Of a stretch of DNA of 64,000 bases, positions 55,959 to 64,000 are shown in pieces; within the stretch, counting starts at the first letter, position 1; each line of letters begins with the position of its first letter. The DNA is taken from contig ML976685.1 of assembly GCA_010015655.1 (NCBI GenBank), positions 55,496-119,495 of the forward strand, read 5' to 3'. Under the pieces are notes generated by a model. It searched no databases. It saw only the letters and a program-made list of their open reading frames with translations, and had not been told where the DNA came from. Origin of the DNA: Bimuria novae-zelandiae CBS 107.79 (Eukaryota > Ascomycota > Dothideomycetes > Pleosporales > Didymosphaeriaceae). A program made the position numbers and the translations under genes.

Positions 55959-56945
55959 ATGCCCCTCCTACCCACCACCTGGTCAAAAGGAGAGATGAGG
56001 TGTTAGCAGCCAGAATGAGGTGGTCCTCGAGGGTCTTTAACGACGTGGAAGATGTTCTGACGCACCCCCTCGCACTGGGTGGGAGAATTATCGGCCCACC
56101 ATGGGCGATGAATATTGGCAGTGGACTGCGCTAAAATAGAGAAAGTGCGTGATACGTTATGAGTGCTTCTCATTTGTTCGCTTTAACTTCCTTGGGCAAA
56201 AGTGGGTTGCAAGTCTTGAATGGGTGGAAGCCTTGCGTCCACGATTCCCCTTCGCCGACCCAACAGGCTTGATCCCCCTGAGTATGGCGTGCTTGATTCC
56301 AGAAATACGAGAATGTTGATGGGCCGTCGCGACATGTTCCACGCGCTCTCAGACAGGGACCAATGAATGTACCAATTGTAGAGAGCGTAGATTGAATTTC
56401 TCTGGGTAGTGTCTGCTCGCTTTACGCTCGTGGAGCGTTTTAAACGTAACGTGGGGACGCAGAGGGGTAGCGATAAGATAGAACCGTATGAGCAGAGCGA
56501 GTACCAGATTGGTGCTTCTGGGCCAGGGGCGATTGATCTGCCAGGATTGAAGCGCGTGCAGCTGCGTGGCCTCTGTAAACGCACGAACAGCTTCCAGACA
56601 TCGCTATATGCGCGAATTGTCGAAAGCCCGAGAGACAGATGCTGGCTGTATAGATTGGAGTGAGGCGCGCTGTCTCGTGTTAGTAAACGGTGAGGAATGG
56701 ACGCTCAACGAGCCACGACTCTGGCGGGTCTGCCCCGTGCGGCGGCCCACCTCGACCAGAAAACCGCGGAAGCCGTTGACAGGCATGATTATAGTGATAA
56801 CGCTTTCTAAATATGAGAGATAGCTGTTGGCAGGTATCAAACCTAACACGTATACATTTCAAGACCCAGATTCATCGAACGCCTACCCTTTCCAACGTCC
56901 ATAAAATACACGAAATAGTCCTCGCGGGATGTTCCATTACACGTA
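55959..56945. other. Intergenic upstream of GT2, nothing seen
   Basis: Promoter side of the GT2 gene and 3' side of mad2. Frames between 56183 and 56863 are short and without domains. No repeat or element boundary was found. Confidence 0.4.
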
Positions 56946-57967
56946 CTAATCCGCAAGCCTGCAATTGTTAGCATAAATACAACAATTGACAAGTGTTCGC
57001 ACCTGTAGCTAACAAGCGTGTCGACGCGATGGTTACTTGTGCTGAAACTGCGGAGTTGCACTTTTTCGCCATTTTTAATCTCCTTCGCATCGCTGTCACC
57101 CCATTCAAGCGGAACTTCTGAATCGGCGTCCGCATAAACAAGCACATTGAACGTGCAGTTTCCATCCAGCATGGGCAGGAATGTTACTGATGCTGTTATC
57201 TGACGGAAGATGGACTGGATCTCGGCTTGAATTTCGGCTTCCGTCTTGTCTTCAGGAGAGTCGTTTGCTCTGGACCACACGTTAGTTGTCATACGTGGCG
57301 GCGAGGAGCGATGAACGCACTCTGGTGCGGAATTCTCCTTGTCGTTCGCCTTCTTTGACGATTTCGCCTTTGAGTTTTTGCCAAAGATTTGGACATCGAA
57401 CTGCCACCGCTCCACGTGCTCTCCTGTCTCTTTGCTCGTGATAACAACTACCAGCTTGGAAATCTTTCCCCCATACATCCACTCCTTGAGTTGCGACATG
57501 ATCTTTTTGATATAGGCTTTCACTTGGTCATCGGAGGTGACCATCATTGTCAGACCATATTTCTTGACTCTGGAGAGGTATCAGTAGCGGCCCGTTAGAG
57601 GATAAGGCGCATACTCACGGGTTGAAATCCTCGGCAGGATATACGCCTCGCTGGAACCTAGGACAACTTAGTCGGTGCACTGGGACGCGCTAATGGCGTT
57701 GCGTACAGGATGGTGTTGATCGAGTATTCGAACTACAGCAATATTAGCGTGGTTCTTTGGACGACAGCGTGAAGGGCGCGACTTACGAACTCATTGACAA
57801 CTTTGGACGAGCCTAAGGAAACTGGTCAGCTGAAGCGCTCCCTGAAGATTTGCAATGCATAGCATCAGGCGACAGTAGCACATACCCTTCAAGGCAAGCT
57901 TATGGACCTTTGAGGAGTCCTTGCTCGATGACGACTTCGACTTGGACGTTGATTTTGACTGAGACAT
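56946..57967 (-). CDS. mad2: Spindle assembly checkpoint protein Mad2 (HORMA domain)
   Basis: Binds Cdc20 and Mad1 to delay anaphase until kinetochores are attached. Six exons, with introns at 57813-57885, 57733-57786, 57658-57706, 57570-57618 and 56959-57002 (all GT-AG), make an unbroken 250-residue frame. After a Ser/Lys-rich start of about 27 residues come the HORMA signatures [57 protein letters not shown] and [17 protein letters not shown], then the safety-belt end [13 protein letters not shown]. Compared with the usual roughly 205 residues it has a longer N terminus and a charged insertion of about 45 residues after WQFDVQI ([18 protein letters not shown] region). The start at 57967 lies 360 bp from the divergent guf1 ATG. 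Confidence 0.93.
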
Positions 57968-58327
57968 GGTAGCGGTTGGGTAGCGAAGGGTGGGAGATGT
58001 CAGAGGCAGCGAGCGCAGTTCTGTTTGTATGTTTGTTGGCGGGGTAACTACGGCGGAGGCAGGCGCAACCGATGCAGACGCTGGGCAGGAAGGAACGAAC
58101 AAACAGCGAGTAAAAAAAGGTGGGAGCTGGCAGGTGCAACTCAATTGCTGCCGATCAAGTGCTGCAGTCAATTCCGAAGTTCTCTGCGAGTTGATGGTCG
58201 AGCGTGGGTCCGTCGGAGCTATAGCGGGAGTGCAAGCCCCTATGCCCGTCGATCCGCTAAGAGGAGCTTGCTGCAGGAACCTCCAGACCTCAATTACAGC
58301 CAAGCCATCCCGATCCCATGCGAACTC
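57968..58327. promoter_or_regulatory. Shared divergent promoter region, mad2 / guf1
   Basis: 360 bp between the start codons of two genes transcribed in opposite directions. The mad2 side is pyrimidine-rich on its coding strand; an open frame extends guf1 upstream to 58025 but lacks conserved sequence, so the region is treated as promoter and leader. No specific factor site is claimed. Confidence 0.5.
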
Positions 58328-60301
58328 ATGCGATCATGCGTCCGGACCGCGAGCAGCCTACTGCGCAGTTGGCAAGTCCGCGCGGTTTGCCACAGCTATG
58401 CAGGAAAGGGCCTTGAGCGCCTTCCTGCGCTCGCGCGCAGCTATGCGCAGGCCTTCCGCCAGCAATCCGAGCTCGAGAAGCGCATCGCCGACATCCCTCT
58501 CGATCGCTACCGCAACTTCTGCATCGTTGCCCACGTCGACCATGGAAAGAGCACCCTGTCAGACCGCCTGCTGGAGCTGACGGGCACCATCGAGCCCGGC
58601 GGCAAGAAGCAGTTCCTGGACAAGCTGGACGTGGAGCGCGAGCGAGGCATCACGGTCAAGGCCCAGACGTGCACCATGATATACAACCACGAGGGCGTAG
58701 ACTACCTGCTGCATCTGGTCGACACGCCCGGCCACGTCGACTTCCGCGCCGAGGTGGCCAGAAGCTACGCCAGCTGCGGCGGCGCCCTCATCCTCGTCGA
58801 TGCCAGCCAGGGCGTGCAGGCGCAGACGGTCGCCAACTTCTACCTGGCCTTCTCCCAGGGGCTGACGCTCGTCCCCGTGCTGAACAAGGTCGATCTGCCC
58901 CACGCTGACCCTCCGCGCGTGCTCGAGCAGATGCGCGAGACTTTCGAGCTGGACCCGGACAGCGCAGTCCTCGTCTCGGCCAAGACAGGAAAGAACGTGC
59001 AAGCGCTGCTGCCCAAAGTCGTCGAGCACATCCCTGCTCCTGTCGGCGACGTCAATGGACACCTGCGCCTGCTCCTGGTCGACTCGTGGTACGATGTGTA
59101 CAAGGGCGTCATCCTGCTGGTGCGCATCTTCGACGGGCAGGTGCGGCCGGGCGACACGCTACGCTCGTTTGCGACGGGCCTCAAGTACATCGTGGGAGAA
59201 GTCGGCATCATGTACCCCGATCAGACGCCCCAGACTGTCCTGCGAGCCGGCCAGGTTGGCTACATTCACTTCAATCCCGGCATGAAGCGGTCGCAAGAAG
59301 CAAAGGTCGGCGATACATACACCACTCTCGGCTCCGAGAAGCTCGTCGAGCCCCTGCCTGGTTTTGAGGAGCCCAAGAGCATGGTCTTTGTGGCAGCTTT
59401 CCCGACAGACCAAGACAAGCACGAGTTCCTCGAAGACAGCATCAACCAGATCATTCTCAACGACCGCAGTGTGACGCTGCAGAAAGAGTCCTCTGACGCG
59501 CTGGGAGCAGGCTGGCGACTTGGCTTCCTTGGTACGCTGCACTGCTCCGTCTTTGAAGACCGTCTGCGCCAGGAACACGGTGCGAACATCATCATCACGC
59601 CGCCCTCCGTACCCTTCAAAGTTATCTACAAGGATGGAAAAGAAGTCATCATCACGAATCCTAACGACTTCCCAGACCAAGACCAGGCCCATCTCAAAGT
59701 CGCCGAGGTTCACGAGCCCTACGTTCTCGCCACCATCACCTTGCCTGAAGAGTATCTCGGCGAAGTCATCAAACTGTGTGAATCCAATCGTGGGGAGCAG
59801 AAAGAGCTCACCTTCTTCACTGCCACACAGGTCATTCTAAAGTACGACCTACCGCTCTCGCATCTGGTAGACGACTTCTTCGGCAAGCTAAAAGGCGCGA
59901 CAAAGGGCTATGCGTCGCTCGACTACGAAGACTCTGGCTACCATCGCTCATCCATTGTGAAACTGAACCTCCTCGTCAACGGCGCACCCGTGGATGCGGT
60001 GTCTCGCGTCTTGCACACTAGCCAGGTGGACCGCGTAGGTCGTGCCTGGGTCGAGAAATTCAAGGAACATGTCGATCGCCAAATGTTCGAAGTTATCATC
60101 CAAGCCGCTGTCGGCAGACGCATCGTAGCGCGTGCTACTATCAAGCCGTTCCGCAAGGACGTGCTTGCGAAACTGCACGCCAGTGACATCAGTCGCAGAA
60201 GGAAGCTGCTCGAGAAGCAGAAGGAAGGACGCAAGAAATTGCGTGCCGTGGGCAGCGTAGTCATCGAACAGGAGGCGTTCCAGAAGTTTTTGTCCAAATG
60301 A
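58328..60301 (+). CDS. guf1: Mitochondrial translation factor GUF1 (LepA/EF4 GTPase)
   Basis: Ribosome-dependent GTPase that back-translocates or rescues stalled mitochondrial ribosomes. Intronless, 657 residues from the chosen ATG at 58328, close to yeast Guf1 (645). This start gives an Arg/Ser/Ala-rich N terminus without acidic residues ([20 protein letters not shown]), as expected of a mitochondrial targeting peptide; the frame stays open 101 codons further up but without conserved sequence. GTPase motifs: AHVDHGKST (G1, about 69), RGITVKAQT (G2), DTPGHVDF (G3), [10 protein letters not shown] (G4), SAKTGK (G5). The LepA-specific C-terminal domain ends with basic [20 protein letters not shown], which contacts rRNA in bacterial LepA. 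No defect was seen. Confidence 0.96.
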   Translation: MRSCVRTASSLLRSWQVRAVCHSYAGKGLERLPALARSYAQAFRQQSELEKRIADIPLDRYRNFCIVAHVDHGKSTLSDRLLELTGTIEPGGKKQFLDKLDVERERGITVKAQTCTMIYNHEGVDYLLHLVDTPGHVDFRAEVARSYASCGGALILVDASQGVQAQTVANFYLAFSQGLTLVPVLNKVDLPHADPPRVLEQMRETFELDPDSAVLVSAKTGKNVQALLPKVVEHIPAPVGDVNGHLRLLLVDSWYDVYKGVILLVRIFDGQVRPGDTLRSFATGLKYIVGEVGIMYPDQTPQTVLRAGQVGYIHFNPGMKRSQEAKVGDTYTTLGSEKLVEPLPGFEEPKSMVFVAAFPTDQDKHEFLEDSINQIILNDRSVTLQKESSDALGAGWRLGFLGTLHCSVFEDRLRQEHGANIIITPPSVPFKVIYKDGKEVIITNPNDFPDQDQAHLKVAEVHEPYVLATITLPEEYLGEVIKLCESNRGEQKELTFFTATQVILKYDLPLSHLVDDFFGKLKGATKGYASLDYEDSGYHRSSIVKLNLLVNGAPVDAVSRVLHTSQVDRVGRAWVEKFKEHVDRQMFEVIIQAAVGRRIVARATIKPFRKDVLAKLHASDISRRRKLLEKQKEGRKKLRAVGSVVIEQEAFQKFLSK

Positions 60302-60933
60302 AATCTCTATTCAAAAGACCATTCACTCACCAACCTATGCACATGTTCTCATTTTGAAACACGGATTGCTTTGCTTTTTTCCCCTTCCATCACGATCTCA
60401 CGAACTTGCATCGCCAACCGCGGAACGCAGAGAACCGGATCGTCACGCTACAGCAGCCCGGGAGCCCAGACCACTCAACAGTGAAGAACGCGAGATCTGA
60501 ACGTGTTCTTGCATGGTGGGCATGTGAAAGATCTGGAGATCGGCGTGCACGTTTGACGCGTTCTACGTCCCGCTGCGCAGATGCGCGCTAAATCTCATGA
60601 CATCAAGATCGAGCCAGTTCGCACGTTGCGGCTCCACGTCCGCGCCTTGACATGCAGGGAAGCACGCTGCTAACCAGCCGTTCTTTGGCTTCGCGTCTGA
60701 GCCAATGGGGCATAGTGAGAGCAGGATGAAGAACCTACGAGTTGACTTCGAAGCCGGAGTGGTGACGTATGGCCGCGCTACGGAGAAGGGGTGCGAAAGT
60801 GATGTTTACTGACATCTCTTCTTCGGATGTGTCGATATTTACATTCCCACAAAACAAAGCGCTTTCTAAGAGCAATTGAGCCAGTGGCTATTATGCGAAG
60901 GAGCTGTTTTAACAACGCGTTCGTTGTGGCACC
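60302..60933. other. Intergenic between guf1 and the MFS transporter, nothing seen
   Basis: 632 bp holding the guf1 3' region and the transporter promoter. A short frame (60406-60591) has no domain. No repeat was seen. Confidence 0.4.
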
Positions 60934-63532
60934 ATGGCGTACCTGGGGCTGAGAGGGAAAAGTCTACAATCAGCAATCAGTTTGGTTTGTGGACTGTGTT
61001 TCTTGTAAGTCAATGGACTCGAGATTGAACATGTGCTGACATGGTTAGATGTTTTGGCTATGCGCAGGGTGTTATGGGAGGTTTGTTGACGGTGCCTGCC
61101 TTCTTGGACCGATTTCCACAGGTAGACACCGTCAACAATGCTTCTGCACATAACGCCAAGGTGCAAGGCAAGTCGATGTCATGGACCAACAGTCATAGTG
61201 TGAAAGGCTGACGAGCGAAGGTGCCGTTGTGGGTGTGTGGAATCTGGGATGTCTTGTCTCAGCCATCCTGACCATGTTCCTCGGTGACTATTTGGGCAGG
61301 AGGAAGACCATCATGATGGGACTCACGTTCTGGGTCATTGGTGAAATCATCCAGTCTTCATCGTATAGTTTTGGGCAGTTCATTGCGGGACGTGCCATCG
61401 CTGGGTTTGGTATTATGAATCACTTCCACGGCATCATATGTGCGCAATAGCTGACAACATATAGGCAATGGCTTCACGACCTCCACTGTCCCCGCCTATC
61501 AAGCTGAATGCGTGAAATCGCACCGCAAAGGCACGATCCTCATGATATCGGCCGGCGCCTTTGTTGCTTTCGGCCTCGCCCTCTCCTACTGGCTCGTCTT
61601 TGCCTTCGCTTATCTCTCCAACTTCTCCGCCGCATGGCGCGTTCCCATCGCTTTCCAGATCGTATTCGCTCTCGTCGCCTTCGCCGTTATCGTATTTATG
61701 CCGGAGTCTCCTCGATGGCTTATTCTCACCGGGAGAGAGGATGCGGCGCTCAAGGTGCTCAGCGCGCTTAATGACGAGGATATCGAGGGCCCTGAGATTC
61801 GCGACGAATTCCTGCAGATCAAAGACGCGATTCTGGTCATGGCAAAAGGCTCATCAAGCTCGCTCACGAGTAACAAGGAAAGACGCAACTTCCACCGCGC
61901 TGTATTGGCCTATCTCGTGCAGGTATTTCAGCAGATGAGCGGTATCAACTTGGCGCTGCAATATCTCGCCATCATGATGTTCAACGAGTTCTCGTATACG
62001 GGATGGCTTGCGCGCTTGCTCGGCGCGTGTGCGGCCACGTTCTACTTTCTCTCGTCTTTCATGGCTGTAATTGGTATCGATCGGTTCTGGGGAAAAAGAT
62101 GGCTGATGCTATTCGGCGCGTCAGGCATGTGCTTGTGTATGGTGTTGCTGACCATCCTGGGTTACCTCTGGCAGGATCATGGTGTTGATGGGGCCAACAT
62201 CGCTCAGACAGTCTTCCTGTTCGCATTCCTGTTTTTCTTCGCGTTCGGCTGGCAAGGCATGGCTTGGCTCTATCAGGTCGAAGTTGTGCCTCTCAGAATC
62301 CGCGGACCGGCCAACGCACTGAGTACGAGTGGAAACTGGTTGTTCAACTTTGTGTAAGGCACGCTTCCTCTCCCAACTCATTCTAGCTTTGTCGGGTGGC
62401 TGACATGTACGACAGCGTTGTCTTTATTGCTCCAATTGCATTTCACAATATCGGATGGAAAACGTACATCATCTTCGCCGCCACGAATTTTGTCATCGTT
62501 CCACTAGTCTACTTCTTCTACCCCGAGACCGCGTACCGTTCTCTCGAGGAAGTGGATGTTCTCTTCCATCTCGCCAATGAAGCACCAGGCAACCCTTGGC
62601 TCGAAATTGTCAAGATCTCGCTCAGAGAGCCCCTCTGGTTCGGCAAGAAGGGCGACGTTCCCTTCGACTACGAGCACTCTGACTGGCACCAACGCTATGC
62701 GCAGCAAACGGCCAGCGGCAGCGGCACGACTCTCGAAGGCAGTGGACATCAGCGAGAGAAGACCAGTAGCGACGAAGGCAGCGGCAGCGGCGGCACTCGA
62801 GGCCGAAACAACACGCCCAACGCCGGCATCGGCAAAGACGTCTCCTCTCCTGAAGAAGAAACCCCCTCTTCGTCTGGCACGAACTCTGGACTCAGCGAAA
62901 AGCGACTCGCAGAACAATACCGCGCCCACCTCGAACAGCAGCGCCTGCGCAACCGCGAATCGCGCAACTCCACCGGCACCGGCACCACAGCCGTGAGCCA
63001 TCACAGCGAGCGTCCATCGCTCCAGGAAGAACCCCACGATTCATATAGATCAGGGCGTAGCGCGCACTCCGCACATTCTGATCCGCACTGGTCGTCCTCG
63101 GAGATGGCGCCCCCGCCGCTCCGCGTGCCGTCCCGTGACTCCACCCGCTCTAACCGTAGCCACCGCCTCTCGCAGACTTTGCATACAAACTCGCTCTCCT
63201 ACCCTGGCCGCGTCGGTGGATATCCGCGCACACGCTCCGAGGGCGCGCATTACTCCCAGACACAGGCTCCCTCAGGCCTCACGCGCACGGCGAGCCGTCG
63301 CGCGACGTACTTTCCCGATGGAATGGGGTCTGGCGAGAACGACGTGACGTATCTGCCGGCTGGGGTGGAGCAAGAGATTAGAGATGTACTGGGGCGCAGC
63401 GGCGTGGCCCTCAGGGAGGGCGATAGAGTTGTGCTGGGTGCGGAGGGGAGGGCGGTGGTGAGGCCTGCGGGGGGAAGTCGGAGTAGTAGTTTCAGCCACT
63501 TGGTTGCGAGAGATGCGTGGAGGGGACATTAA
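60934..63532 (+). CDS. MFS sugar transporter with long C-terminal tail
   Basis: Five exons (introns 61005-61048, 61168-61220, 61410-61464, 62354-62415) give 794 residues in one frame; the second intron is GC-AG. Sugar-porter signatures: GDYLGRRKT, GRAIAGFGNGF, PAYQAECVKSHRKG, MPESPRWL, QQMSGINLALQY (TM7), EVVPLRIRGPANALST and FFYPETAYRSLEEVDVLF. Twelve membrane segments are expected before about residue 505. The tail after this (about 290 residues) is Ser/Gly/Arg-rich and contains DVTYLPAGVEQEIRDVLGRS near the end. Ordinary hexose transporters end 30-60 residues after the PET motif, so the tail is long; cytoplasmic tails of yeast Snf3/Rgt2 signal glucose, but no shared motif was identified here. 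No nonsense or frameshift was seen. Confidence 0.88.
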
Positions 63533-63813
63533 GAGAAGCAGCGTGTATGATTGACGAGGCGTTGGGGGCGTTGGGGGCGTTGGGGGAACTCTGTGTCGGA
63601 ATACTGTTGTAATGATAATAGTATTGTAAGCCTACACTCGAGTGTACGAGGTCCTCCAAAGCCAGTCCATTTGACCGTCCCTTGGTCCTCCGCACTATAC
63701 CATGATGAGAGTGATAGCAGCGCTACTTGAGTTATATGTTGGACGTCAAGTCACCCTAGGATACATTTTCAGAACGTAGTGCAGACCATCTCACTCGAAA
63801 ACTCCAAGGAGCC
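63533..63813. other. 3' intergenic with 9-bp tandem repeat
   Basis: Between two convergent genes. Contains three copies of gcgttgggg (about 63559-63586) soon after the transporter stop. Nothing else was seen. Confidence 0.4.
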
Positions 63814-64000
63814 CTATTTCTCAATCCCCTTCCTGAACTCATTCCTGATACGTTCCTGCTCTTTCTCGTGCGACATGGCAAACTCACGCACGTCGCGAAT
63901 ATCCTCTCCCATGTGCTTCGCAGAAGTCGTTCCGTTCAACATGACGATTCCCAGATCCATAACCAACGCATACAAAGCGACATGCTTAGAGACCGCAGCT
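63814..64000 (-). CDS. Probable aldo/keto reductase, C-terminal end (runs off right edge)
   Basis: 62 codons on the minus strand end with the stop at 63814-63816. The visible end reads VALYALVMDLGIVMLNGTTS, AKHMGEDI, then a charged helix EKEQERIRNEFRKGIEK. The string MDLG-h-h-LNGTTS-xxHM-ED matches the C-terminal loop of fungal aldo/keto reductases (usually V-DLGFVPLTGTTSxxHM-EDL). The catalytic barrel and the Tyr-Lys-Asp-His set lie beyond the window, so the family call rests on this loop only. An NAD(P)H-dependent carbonyl reductase is the likely function. Confidence 0.55.
   Translation of the reverse strand, partial: AAVSKHVALYALVMDLGIVMLNGTTSAKHMGEDIRDVREFAMSHEKEQERIRNEFRKGIEK

Overview
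The window looks like nuclear DNA of a filamentous ascomycete (Pezizomycotina; Dothideomycetes would fit, but that is a guess). The reasons are short 44-75 bp spliceosomal introns, a HET-domain gene, an HMG/Fungal_trans regulator, a Fot1/pogo-like transposon, a hAT-type MITE, and a TA-rich, stop-riddled repeat block whose changes are almost all C-to-T/G-to-A transitions. That pattern is the signature of repeat-induced point mutation (RIP).

Region 1 (1-16659) is one sugar-transporter-like MFS gene broken open by nested transposons. The 5' relic (264-915) and 3' relic (16275-16659) join exactly when two insertions are removed. The first is a Ty1/copia element on the minus strand (916-13157, 207-bp LTRs, TSD CATGG/CATAG). 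The second is a fold-back element (13168-16274, TA duplication). The copia element (called A here) itself contains a solo LTR (3197-3652, TSD TATAC), a complete second copia element B (4894-11104, 269-bp LTRs) and a solo B LTR in opposite orientation (11455-11723). The 350 bp between the two opposed B LTRs have been inverted: all four target-site flanks become correct duplications only if that segment is flipped back. The fold-back element carries another solo LTR (13389-13841, TSD GAAGG) and a Fot1-like transposon (14290-16138, TA). A Tc1/mariner-type transposase start runs off the left edge.

Region 2 (16.7-52 kb) mixes intact genes with decayed ones. Intact: a 1903-residue phospholipase D, an alpha/beta hydrolase, a large low-complexity acidic protein, an unrecognised three-exon gene, and a SAM + HMG-box + Fungal_trans regulator. 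Decayed: an unrecognised gene with five nonsense codons, an alpha-amylase, an FAD monooxygenase, a HET-domain gene, an unrecognised gene split by a 128-bp hAT MITE with an 8-bp TSD, and an aldehyde dehydrogenase with one TAG. Most nonsense codons are explained by C-to-T on the coding strand, so RIP-like mutation may have touched single-copy genes around the repeat nest.

Region 3 (52.9-64 kb) is healthy: a membrane GT2 polysaccharide synthase, the spindle checkpoint gene mad2 divergent from mitochondrial guf1 across a 360-bp shared intergenic region, an MFS sugar transporter with an unusually long serine-rich tail, and the C-terminal end of a probable aldo/keto reductase. No rRNA, convincing tRNA or CRISPR was found, and the genes do not form a recognisable biosynthetic cluster.
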